A DNA stretch of 17,006 bases, from positions 1 through 17,006 of the forward strand of contig JBBQQK010000015.1 of the NCBI GenBank assembly GCA_038216025.1, given 5' to 3'. This DNA is from JBBQQK01 sp038216025. Its GTDB lineage: Bacteria; Patescibacteriota; UBA1384; XYA2-FULL-43-10; 1-14-0-10-43-13. Made by a program: the position numbers and the translations under genes. The notes under the pieces were generated by a model. That model was not told where the DNA came from. It did no database searches and saw only the letters and a program-made list of their open reading frames with translations. Shown here one piece after another: positions 8,535-14,493 of the stretch (position 1 is its first letter; the number at the start of each line of letters is the position of its first letter).

Positions 8535-9266
8535 CTATCTTGCATTTAGCTCCTGCTCTTTTTGTCCGATAACTAAAATGTTTGAGTATAATCCCCTTTT
8601 TCCTCTTCTCATGATTTTAGAATTTAAGACTTTATAGCCGGCTTGCTCAAAATCTCTAATCAATTCACTTTCACTAAAACAATGAATATACCTCTCTGCA
8701 AGGATTTTATCGCCATCCTTAAAGTCAATTAAAATATCATTTTTACCAAGACTGTTGGATTTCAACATTCTTAAAATATTATTCTTGAATAGTTTTCTGC
8801 GTATATTTTTATTTTCTAATAAATTCCAACAAGTAAGAATCAACTGCCCTTTTGGCTTTAAAACATTTAAAATTTCCCGTAGGTATTCAATTCTAACTTC
8901 TCTACCGGGGATATGATGAAATACTGCCAGCATAAAAACTTTATCAAATTTATTGCTCCCATAGGGCAGCTTTATCGGATCTTTTAATAAATCAAAAGTG
9001 GTGCTAGGATACTTTTTTCTAGCTATTTTAACCAATTCATTAGAGACGTCGGCGCCAGTATATTCAATATTTTTTCCGTCCAACATTTCAAAAAAACGAC
9101 CGTTGCCACAACCCAGGTCTAGAATCTTATCGCCATCTTCTCTATATTCTTCCAATTCCAACAGGTCGTTTGAAAGAAAACTCCTGGTGCTTGAAAATTT
9201 AGGCGCCATATTGTTATAATCAATAGTTGTCTTTTGTAAAATTGAATCAGTCAGATTTTTATTCAT
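8535..9266 (-). CDS. Trm9/ALKBH8-like SAM-dependent methyltransferase (putative tRNA cm5U34 methyltransferase)
   Basis: A class I SAM methyltransferase. Seen: motif I ILDLGCGNG (48-56), acidic motif II Asp (GADVS, 71-75), the LPY..NKFD motif (100-108) and AVFHHIPG (114-121). Beyond the generic fold it is colinear with eukaryotic Trm9/ALKBH8: YNNMAPKFSSTR (17-28) corresponds to the human Y-x-x-IAGHFSSTR segment, NDILIDF to QDVLVPW, and RYIHCFSESEL (192-202) to RYYHVFREGEL. Those enzymes methylate 5-carboxymethyluridine at tRNA wobble position 34 to mcm5U. The neighbour elp3, which makes cm5U34, diverges from it and the two ATG codons overlap in CATG (9264-9267), which supports this role. In eukaryotes the family needs Trm112; none is seen here. 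The substrate remains an inference, and another small-molecule methyltransferase is possible. No Shine-Dalgarno is seen. Confidence 0.72.
   Translation of the reverse strand: MNKNLTDSILQKTTIDYNNMAPKFSSTRSFLSNDLLELEEYREDGDKILDLGCGNGRFFEMLDGKNIEYTGADVSNELVKIARKKYPSTTFDLLKDPIKLPYGSNKFDKVFMLAVFHHIPGREVRIEYLREILNVLKPKGQLILTCWNLLENKNIRRKLFKNNILRMLKSNSLGKNDILIDFKDGDKILAERYIHCFSESELIRDFEQAGYKVLNSKIMRRGKRGLYSNILVIGQKEQELNAR
9191..9220 (+). promoter_or_regulatory. sigma70-type promoter for elp3, inside the divergent methyltransferase gene
   Basis: TTGAAA (9191-9196) and a perfect TATAAT (9215-9220) are separated by 18 bp on the plus strand. The predicted start is near 9227, giving a 38-nt leader before the elp3 ATG. 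The whole promoter lies within the first 25 codons of the opposing methyltransferase gene, so the two transcription units must overlap head to head. Confidence 0.65.
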
Positions 9267-10839
9267 GGATGAGTTAGCTAAAAAATTAATAATTGAATTA
9301 ACGAATCAGGATCACATTGACAGTGAAGTATTTTCGCGAATCCAGAGGAGCTTCTCCAGGAACAATAAATGCTCATTTATGCAAAAGGACAAACTAGTTA
9401 AAGCTTATGCATCTCTTCGTCAAAAAAATATTATACCAAAAAACGAACAAATTGAAAACATACTGAAACTAAAATCGACAAGATCCCAATCGGGGATCGT
9501 AGTTGTCTCGGTTCTCACGAAACCTTATCCTTGTCCAAATAATTGCCTTTATTGTCCTACGCAAAAAAATGCGCCCAAATCATATCTAAAAAATGAGCCT
9601 GCCGTAATGCGAGCTCAAACGTGTGAATATAGCCCGTACAGGCAAACCACTAGCCGCTTAAGTGCCCTCAAGGCAGTCGGACATCTTACTGACAAAGTGA
9701 ATATTCGAATAATCGGCGGTACGTGGTCTTATTATTCAAAGCATTACCAAACAAAATTTATCAAAGAAATATTCAGGGCGGCAAATGATTTCAATAACGA
9801 ACCTTCAACTTCAAAACAGAACCTTGTTGAATTACAGAACGCGAATGAAACGGCCAAATCTCGCATAGTTGAGATATCCATAGAAACAAGGCCTGATTAT
9901 ATCGCTTTAGAGGAGATTCTTCGCCTGAGAAAACTTGGAGTCACAAAGGTTGAGCTTGGAGTCCAATCAATTTACAATGATGTTTTAGACAAAAACAATC
10001 GAGGACACCACATTGAGCAAACCATCTCCGCCACTAAAATGCTCAAAGACGCTGGCTTTAAGGTTTCATACCAAATGATGTTAAATTTGCCCGGCTCCAC
10101 ATTTCAAAAAGACCTAAAAATGTTCGAGCGATTGTTTTCCGATCCAGTTTATTGTCCGGACCATATTAAAATTTATCCGTTAGCTCTTGTCCGAGAGGCC
10201 GATATATATGATCTCTATATTAGAGGTGAATACAAGCCCTATACACAGGACGAATTAGTTGACCTCTTAAGCAAAGTTAAGGCATTTATACCGCCTTACT
10301 GCAGAGTTGAAAGAGTCATACGTGATATTCCCGCTGACTACATCGTAGAGGGCGGCGCGGCTATCTCGAATTTACGCCAAGTCGTTCTGAGCAAGATGGA
10401 AAAATCAGGCAAGACTTGCCAATGTATACGCTGTCGTGAGATTAAAGATGAAAAGAACTTCGGCAGCACATCTTTAGTAAAAAGAATATATAAAAGTGCT
10501 GACGGCATTGAGCATTTTTTATCAGTCGAAACAAAAAACGGTAAACTGATAAGCATGTTGCGGTTGCGCCTCACAAAAAACAACCAATCACTAAAAATGC
10601 TTAAAAATTGTGCTCTAATTCGTGAAATTCATACTTACGGGCCTCAAACCGCAATTGGGAAACAGAACCACTCCACACAACATCAAGGGTACGGAAAGCA
10701 ACTGATGGAAAGAGCCGAAATGATTTCTCGAGAAAATGGATACAAAAGGATTGCCGTTATTGCCGGGATAGGTGCAAGAGAATACTTTCGTAAGCTTGGC
10801 TATAAACATAAACAAACCTACATGCTAAAGTATCTATAA
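9265..10839 (+). CDS. elp3: Elp3 radical SAM / acetyltransferase tRNA wobble-uridine-modifying enzyme
   Basis: Elp3 is the catalytic subunit of Elongator. It uses acetyl-CoA and radical SAM chemistry to form 5-carboxymethyl-uridine derivatives at tRNA position 34. Seen in 524 residues: a basic N-terminal tRNA-binding region (about 20-75), the radical SAM cluster C90-x3-C94-x2-C97 (CPNNCLYC), the conserved KSYLKNEPAVMRA region, the IETRPDY and LGVQS motifs (about 207-235), the zinc site CQCIRC (385-390), and a C-terminal GNAT domain with REIHTYG, QHQGYGK (472-478) and REYFRKLGY. The length is close to that of yeast Elp3, and no other Elongator subunit is present, as in known bacterial and archaeal stand-alone Elp3. 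The start has no Shine-Dalgarno, but a good promoter lies 45 nt upstream. A UMPH-1-type nucleotidase gene follows after 31 nt. Confidence 0.95.
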   Translation: MDELAKKLIIELTNQDHIDSEVFSRIQRSFSRNNKCSFMQKDKLVKAYASLRQKNIIPKNEQIENILKLKSTRSQSGIVVVSVLTKPYPCPNNCLYCPTQKNAPKSYLKNEPAVMRAQTCEYSPYRQTTSRLSALKAVGHLTDKVNIRIIGGTWSYYSKHYQTKFIKEIFRAANDFNNEPSTSKQNLVELQNANETAKSRIVEISIETRPDYIALEEILRLRKLGVTKVELGVQSIYNDVLDKNNRGHHIEQTISATKMLKDAGFKVSYQMMLNLPGSTFQKDLKMFERLFSDPVYCPDHIKIYPLALVREADIYDLYIRGEYKPYTQDELVDLLSKVKAFIPPYCRVERVIRDIPADYIVEGGAAISNLRQVVLSKMEKSGKTCQCIRCREIKDEKNFGSTSLVKRIYKSADGIEHFLSVETKNGKLISMLRLRLTKNNQSLKMLKNCALIREIHTYGPQTAIGKQNHSTQHQGYGKQLMERAEMISRENGYKRIAVIAGIGAREYFRKLGYKHKQTYMLKYL

Positions 10840-10870
10840 TTTTCTAGTTTCAAAAGGAGACTGTCGTTCA

Positions 10871-11713
10871 ATGGAAAAAATATTCATTTCTGATAAAAAA
10901 AGATTTCATGGTTTGTGCTCCCAAATCGCCAATGGCAAGGCTGACGGATTGCACATCTTGGCCGATTTCGATAAGACAATCACAAAAGCTTTCTTCGATG
11001 GAAAGGAAATCCCTTCCTTGATATCAATATTGCGTGACGGCAAACATCTAACTGCCGATTATGCCGAGAAGGCTCATTTTTTATTCAATAAATACCACTC
11101 CATTGAAATAGATCCCTCTGTCTCAAATATTCAAAAAAAGGAAGCCATGAAGACATGGTGGACCAAGCATTATGATCTTTTGATTGAATCCAGACTAAAC
11201 AAAAAAGATATAGTTGCAGCTGTTGATTCCCCAAAAATTGTACCGCGTGAAGGATTTTCTGATTTCCTCAAAATCCTGCAAGAGAAGAACATTCCCTTGC
11301 TTATAATATCAGCCAGTGGCCTTGGCCGCGAATCGATTGAAATGTTTTTCAAAAAGCACTTCGGGACCGCAGACGGCATATATGTTGTATCGAATGAATT
11401 TGTCTGGGATAAAAAGGGATTCATGATGAGCGCCAAAGAGCCAATCGTTCACTCTTTGAATAAAGACGAATCTATCCTTAGTAGTTTTCCTTTTTACAAC
11501 AAAATCAAAAACCGTAAAAATATTATACTTTTGGGCGACAGTTTAGATGACAGCTCAATGTCTAAAGGCTTTAACAGTAGAGCTTTGATAAAAATTGGAT
11601 TTTTAAATAATAATATCGAAAAAAGTTTGCCCGCTTACTTACAAAATTATGATGTTGTGGTTACTAAAGATGGCACTTTTGATTATGCAATAAATTTATT
11701 AAAGTTGGTCTAA
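10871..11713 (+). CDS. UMPH-1 / cytosolic 5'-nucleotidase III-like HAD phosphatase
   Basis: A HAD-superfamily nucleotidase that resembles eukaryotic cN-III (NT5C3) along its whole length. That family dephosphorylates UMP and CMP, and in the NT5C3B branch 7-methyl-GMP. Seen in 280 residues: motif I DFDKT (32-36), a cap region with KYHSIEIDP and WWTKHYDLL (about 74-104), REGF (126-129), motif II IISAS (Ser147), VVSNEF, motif III Lys189 in AKEPIVHSLNK, motif IV GDSLDD (222-227) and the IGFLN / YDVVVTKD tail. All catalytic positions appear intact. AAGGAG (10854-10859) precedes the ATG by 11 nt. It lies 31 nt after elp3 on the same strand and is probably co-transcribed. The family is uncommon in bacteria. 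The natural substrate is unknown; salvage of normal or modified nucleoside monophosphates is an inference. Confidence 0.88.
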   Translation: MEKIFISDKKRFHGLCSQIANGKADGLHILADFDKTITKAFFDGKEIPSLISILRDGKHLTADYAEKAHFLFNKYHSIEIDPSVSNIQKKEAMKTWWTKHYDLLIESRLNKKDIVAAVDSPKIVPREGFSDFLKILQEKNIPLLIISASGLGRESIEMFFKKHFGTADGIYVVSNEFVWDKKGFMMSAKEPIVHSLNKDESILSSFPFYNKIKNRKNIILLGDSLDDSSMSKGFNSRALIKIGFLNNNIEKSLPAYLQNYDVVVTKDGTFDYAINLLKLV

Positions 11714-11728
11714 TTATCTTGTCATTAC

Positions 11729-11754
11729 AAAAATGCCCAATAATGGGCATTTTT
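11729..11754. terminator. Bidirectional intrinsic terminator
   Basis: A perfect 11-bp stem AAAAATGCCCA / TGGGCATTTTT with loop ATAA. The A-run on the left and T-run on the right make it a terminator in both directions. It lies between the converging ends of the nucleotidase gene (plus) and the DUF5679 gene (minus) and can serve both. Confidence 0.9.
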
Positions 11755-11779
11755 GCTTTGTTTCAAAAACAAACTAAAC

Positions 11780-11923
11780 TTAAGCTGCTTTGCCGATACG
11801 GAACATTTTTGTACCGCAAACAGGACATGTGCCCTGAGTAGCTGGCTTGCCGTTTTTCATTGTTACAGGATTTGGATCTTTCATTTCCTGTTTTGCTTTA
11901 CATTTAACACAGTATGCCTCCAT
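11780..11923 (-). CDS. Small zinc-ribbon protein, DUF5679 type (47 aa)
   Basis: A complete 47-residue gene. The protein begins MEAYCVKCKAKQEMKDP and has two CxxC knuckles, Cys5/Cys8 and Cys33/Cys36 (CVKC, CPVCG), flanking a conserved segment with VTMKNGKPATQGTCP. This matches the DUF5679 family as I know it, a zinc ribbon also found as a domain in some topoisomerase I proteins. Its function is unknown; binding nucleic acid or a partner protein is possible. The start is very well supported: AAGGAGGTG (11931-11939) lies 7 nt before the ATG, and a near-consensus promoter lies upstream. The gene converges on the nucleotidase gene and shares its terminator. An opposite-strand ORF at this place is only its shadow. 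Confidence 0.88.
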   Translation of the reverse strand: MEAYCVKCKAKQEMKDPNPVTMKNGKPATQGTCPVCGTKMFRIGKAA

Positions 11924-11966
11924 TTTTTTTCACCTCCTTCCTTATTTTTGATTTGATTACCCTATT

Positions 11967-11996
11967 ATTGTATTAAGGGGGTTTTGTTCTTGTCAA
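11967..11996 (-). promoter_or_regulatory. Near-consensus sigma70 promoter for the DUF5679 gene
   Basis: On the minus strand a perfect TTGACA (11991-11996) and TACAAT (11967-11972) are separated by 18 bp, with the predicted start near 11960. Together with the near-perfect Shine-Dalgarno downstream, this looks like the strongest expression signal in the window and suggests abundant production of the zinc-ribbon protein. Confidence 0.7.
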
Positions 11997-12152
11997 TCAG
12001 ATTATTAACGTATACAAATTTTACAGCATGAATGCACAGGAGATATTTGTAATTGTGCTGTTCTATAATAAGTTTTTTTTAAGCCAAACTCTAGATTATT
12101 TTTAATTAATGTCGGAAAAGGTTAAAGCAGAGAAAGCGGTTATCCCCAACCT

Positions 12153-12596
12153 TTAAGGAGCATATGAGCTAAAATTGATCATTTTTGCCAAATCTGAAAG
12201 CTTTTGAATACCGACGATTCTAATATCTTCGTATAGCCAAGTGGGATACACATCAATAGAATGAGCAGCACATTCATCGTTATTGGCGCCTGTTAGTTTG
12301 GCGTCGCATTCCACATAATCAAGGTAGTCTGCATCTTTACCAAAGAGATCTATCTGCTCTTTACATTCATCAATGTCTTTAGAGCAAAATAGCATAACGC
12401 CCTTATCCTTGAGTGTTTTTGCTAACCTAGTAGAGTAACCGTCAGATAAATCAGCACCAGCTACACGTCCGCCTTCCTCACTGGTATTAACCTCTGCTGC
12501 AATTTGTAAGTTATCCTTTTCGGACCAATACAAAAAATAGAGATTAGCGAATACTAACAAAACCGCTGCAGCTAAAGCAATTTTAATTTTTTTCAT
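12153..12596 (-). CDS. Membrane-anchored thioredoxin-fold protein with degenerate CXXC
   Basis: A 147-residue protein with an N-terminal signal anchor (about 5-24), a linker, and a thioredoxin-like domain from about residue 55. The domain shows LAKTLKDKGV, then LFCSKDIDECKEQIDLFG, YVEC, a second Cys at 109, and the cis-Pro loop YPTW (Pro118). It resembles extracytoplasmic thioredoxin-like proteins that carry WCPHC at this place. Here the first (nucleophilic) Cys is Ile75, the second is kept as Cys78, and a new Cys lies at 71. Classical dithiol exchange is therefore unlikely; a Cys71/Cys78 or Cys97/Cys109 disulfide or a chaperone-like role is possible. AAGGAGG (12604-12610) sits 7 nt before the ATG. 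It is the last gene of a minus-strand run of exported proteins. Fold assignment is by pattern and fairly secure; function is not. Confidence 0.7.
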   Translation of the reverse strand: MKKIKIALAAAVLLVFANLYFLYWSEKDNLQIAAEVNTSEEGGRVAGADLSDGYSTRLAKTLKDKGVMLFCSKDIDECKEQIDLFGKDADYLDYVECDAKLTGANNDECAAHSIDVYPTWLYEDIRIVGIQKLSDLAKMINFSSYAP

Positions 12597-12615
12597 GCCT
12601 TCCCCTCCTTAATAT

Positions 12616-13233
12616 TTATTTAACAACTTCTTGCTTTTCTTCCTTCTTATCTAGTATAAAGCCATCTTTGGAGTTTTTAAAGTAGTAGCTAACCGTATCA
12701 ACCATTGGAACTTTATCATAGTCTCTCTGGTCAGCAATAATATCATCGAAACCATCGCTATTGTAGTCGATAAAAGCAAATCTAGGTAGATCGGAAAATA
12801 TTGCGGATGGTTTATTATTTATCATTGTATCCACAATAGAAAATCCGTTTTGCGTATACTTAATAAGAACTAAATTTTCCGAATGAACACCACTAGTAGC
12901 TTTTAAACAGATCATCGGAGTATTATCGGGCGAATAGATCAGACTTTTAGAACAAAGCATTGCATCTTGTCCTAAATTTTCTATAGATATTTTTTTTACC
13001 GAGAGACCATTTTTTTCGCTAAGAATGTACTTGGGGTTGTCGGTCTGAGCAGGATCCATGTATTTTGCCATTGAAAATTTATGGCTTTTCCCTGCTATGT
13101 TAATAGAGAAATTTACGGTAGTTGATTCTTCGACATCCGCGGAAATGCGGTTTTTTTGCATCATTGCGATCGCGAATATAAACAATATTATTAAAAATAT
13201 TGTTGTTATCCTCCTAGTACTGATCCGCTCCAT
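12616..13233 (-). CDS. Membrane-anchored protein with one FG-GAP/VCBS-like calcium loop
   Basis: A 205-residue protein of unknown function. Residues about 8-25 form a signal anchor, and the rest would be outside the cell. Near the C terminus FAFIDYNSDGFDDII (153-166) has the D-x-N-x-DG-x-x-D spacing of FG-GAP/VCBS calcium loops (Asp156, Asn158, Asp160, Asp163 or Asp164). Only one such unit is visible, not the usual repeat array. Two cysteines (94 and 109) could form a disulfide. The ATG at 13231-13233 is preferred because AGGGGAG (13239-13245) lies 5 nt before it; a TTG five codons further upstream is less likely. The gene overlaps the end of the upstream gene by 20 nt and is followed after 19 nt by the thioredoxin-like gene, so the three are probably translated from one transcript. 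Confidence 0.7.
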   Translation of the reverse strand: MERISTRRITTIFLIILFIFAIAMMQKNRISADVEESTTVNFSINIAGKSHKFSMAKYMDPAQTDNPKYILSEKNGLSVKKISIENLGQDAMLCSKSLIYSPDNTPMICLKATSGVHSENLVLIKYTQNGFSIVDTMINNKPSAIFSDLPRFAFIDYNSDGFDDIIADQRDYDKVPMVDTVSYYFKNSKDGFILDKKEEKQEVVK

Positions 13234-13684
13234 CAAAACTCCCCTCAAGAATAGTTACTAATCCGCTATCTTGCTCACACCTTATATTAACATTATTATA
13301 ACTCATCAGATTATTTTTTGAATGATAATCGCCAAAATAACTTAAATTATCTTGCTGCAAAAAAAATTCTTCGACAATAACACCTGAACGATCTGAAATA
13401 ATTACACTGCATTTACTTTGACCGCTGGGTACGATTGCTTCAGCTGCAAGTACAAATTCCCCTGAGTTATATGTTCTTCTGACGATTCCGTAGCCTTCCC
13501 CTCCAGCATAATCGTATAAATACGTTTTTTCAATAGTGAAGCCTTCTTGCGCTGATGACAATAGACTTTCCTTCTGCAAATCAGGCAGAATTCCTTGTTT
13601 ATTATCGTTGTGTGTAGGCACGAAATATAACAGAATTAATACTGTGATTAAAAACAATAAAGACTTGATTTTTGATGAGTTCAC
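13214..13684 (-). CDS. Membrane-anchored protein of unknown function
   Basis: I do not recognise this family. The 156-residue product has a basic N terminus and a hydrophobic segment at about 8-23 (signal anchor), followed by a soluble, beta-rich outer domain with two cysteines in SKCSVII and NIRCEQD. The start is taken as the GTG at 13682-13684, because GGGAGG (13689-13694) lies 4 nt upstream; a GTG five codons earlier would place the Shine-Dalgarno inside the gene. Its 3' end overlaps the start of the FG-GAP-like gene by 20 nt, which points to translational coupling. It lies 40 nt after the PIMT gene on the same strand. Context suggests an envelope complex with the two downstream anchored proteins; this is inference. 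Confidence 0.62.
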   Translation of the reverse strand: MNSSKIKSLLFLITVLILLYFVPTHNDNKQGILPDLQKESLLSSAQEGFTIEKTYLYDYAGGEGYGIVRRTYNSGEFVLAAEAIVPSGQSKCSVIISDRSGVIVEEFFLQQDNLSYFGDYHSKNNLMSYNNVNIRCEQDSGLVTILEGSFDGADQY

Positions 13685-13724
13685 TCTGCCTCCCGGCACA
13701 TTAAATAATAATTGATAATGGACT

Positions 13725-14321
13725 TTATTTTATTAGTGGAACAAAAACGAAACCCGGGTATTCATCAGTTTGGTAGCCTTGCTCATCCGTTTTTTCAATC
13801 AAGAAAATAGATCCGCCAACTGGCATAACTAATTTCCCTCCAACCTTCAATTGATCTACTAATTCTTGTTCAATATTATCTGCCGCCGCAGAAACAAGAA
13901 TTCTATCGCATGGAACATCGTCCTCTAAGCCAATTTCATCGCCTGCAAGCCTTATCTCTGCTGATAATTGAGGGTATTTATCCAAGTTAGACCTGGCTTT
14001 TTCAACTAAACTGGTTATTATTTCTACTCCAATAACAAATCCGTTTGCTCCAACAATATCCGCCAGAAGAGCCGTGGTCCAACCAGATCCCGAGCCGACA
14101 TGGCCTTCTTGCAAATCAAGCAATTCAAGCATAAAGCCGACGGTTGAAGGTTGTGAAATTGTCTGATCATAACCAATCGGCAAGGGGGCATCGATGTGAG
14201 CTTGGTCTCCAAAAAGCACAGGAACAAATTCCCGTCTATCAATCTTGTTAAAAGCTTGTATTAACAAAGGATTTCTGATTGTATTTTGATCAGCTAACTT
14301 ATTCCCTAATTTATCTTCCAT
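13725..14321 (-). CDS. pcm: Protein-L-isoaspartate O-methyltransferase with shortened motif I
   Basis: PIMT repairs damaged proteins by SAM-dependent methylation of isoaspartyl residues. Seen in 198 residues: RREFVP (29-34), LPIGYDQTISQPSTV (47-61, the family signature), GSGSGWTTALLA (76-87), VIGVE (96-100, acidic SAM-ribose residue), ILVSAAA (about 141-147) and a C terminus YPGFVFVPLIK typical of short PIMT-like proteins. Anomaly: between QEG and GSGSG the usual K-V-L-D-[IV] strand of SAM motif I is reduced to HV, an in-frame loss of about four residues including the conserved Asp. The later GDG-x-x-G loop is also altered to GDEIG. The enzyme may be weakened or inactive, or have a remodelled SAM pocket. 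It is the first gene of the minus-strand exported-protein run. The start has no clear Shine-Dalgarno and I see no convincing promoter upstream. Confidence 0.88.
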   Translation of the reverse strand: MEDKLGNKLADQNTIRNPLLIQAFNKIDRREFVPVLFGDQAHIDAPLPIGYDQTISQPSTVGFMLELLDLQEGHVGSGSGWTTALLADIVGANGFVIGVEIITSLVEKARSNLDKYPQLSAEIRLAGDEIGLEDDVPCDRILVSAAADNIEQELVDQLKVGGKLVMPVGGSIFLIEKTDEQGYQTDEYPGFVFVPLIK

Positions 14322-14462
14322 ATATTACTTTTACCCTTACCGCATGAGTTATTTGTCATATTTTTTCACAAATTTCAATGCTTTCTTTAACAATAAAAGA
14401 TAACTTTAAACAATAATTGCTCTTTAATTTGTTTTTATGCCCTTTTATAGAAAAGAAAATAG

Positions 14463-14471
14463 TGATATAAT
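14463..14471 (+). promoter_or_regulatory. Extended -10 promoter for the IPP isomerase gene
   Basis: TGATATAAT: a TG dinucleotide one base before a perfect TATAAT (14466-14471). No good -35 box is seen, which is normal for extended -10 promoters. The predicted start near 14478 is 16 nt before the ATG at 14494. This argues that the longer reading frame opening at 14437 is not the translated form. Confidence 0.6.
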
Positions 14472-14493
14472 TGGTACATCAGAAGAAGATTTT

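Noticed and set aside
11753..11956. 67-codon plus-strand open frame rich in Cys and Phe
   Set aside because: It is the reverse of the DUF5679 zinc-ribbon gene. The minus-strand reading has CxxC pairs, a strong Shine-Dalgarno and a promoter.
12103..12157. AAAGGTT/AACCTTT inverted repeat around the end of the thioredoxin-like gene
   Set aside because: The loop is about two dozen bases and no U-tract follows, so it is not a convincing terminator. The 12000-12152 gap also shows no tRNA or credible small gene.
13725..14321. PIMT gene as a frameshifted pseudogene
   Set aside because: The frame is open through all 198 codons with conserved motifs on both sides of the shortened motif I, so an in-frame deletion fits better than decay.
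14437..14493. Longer start for the IPP isomerase
   Set aside because: The 19 added residues have no counterpart in the family, no Shine-Dalgarno precedes them, and an extended -10 promoter lies inside them.
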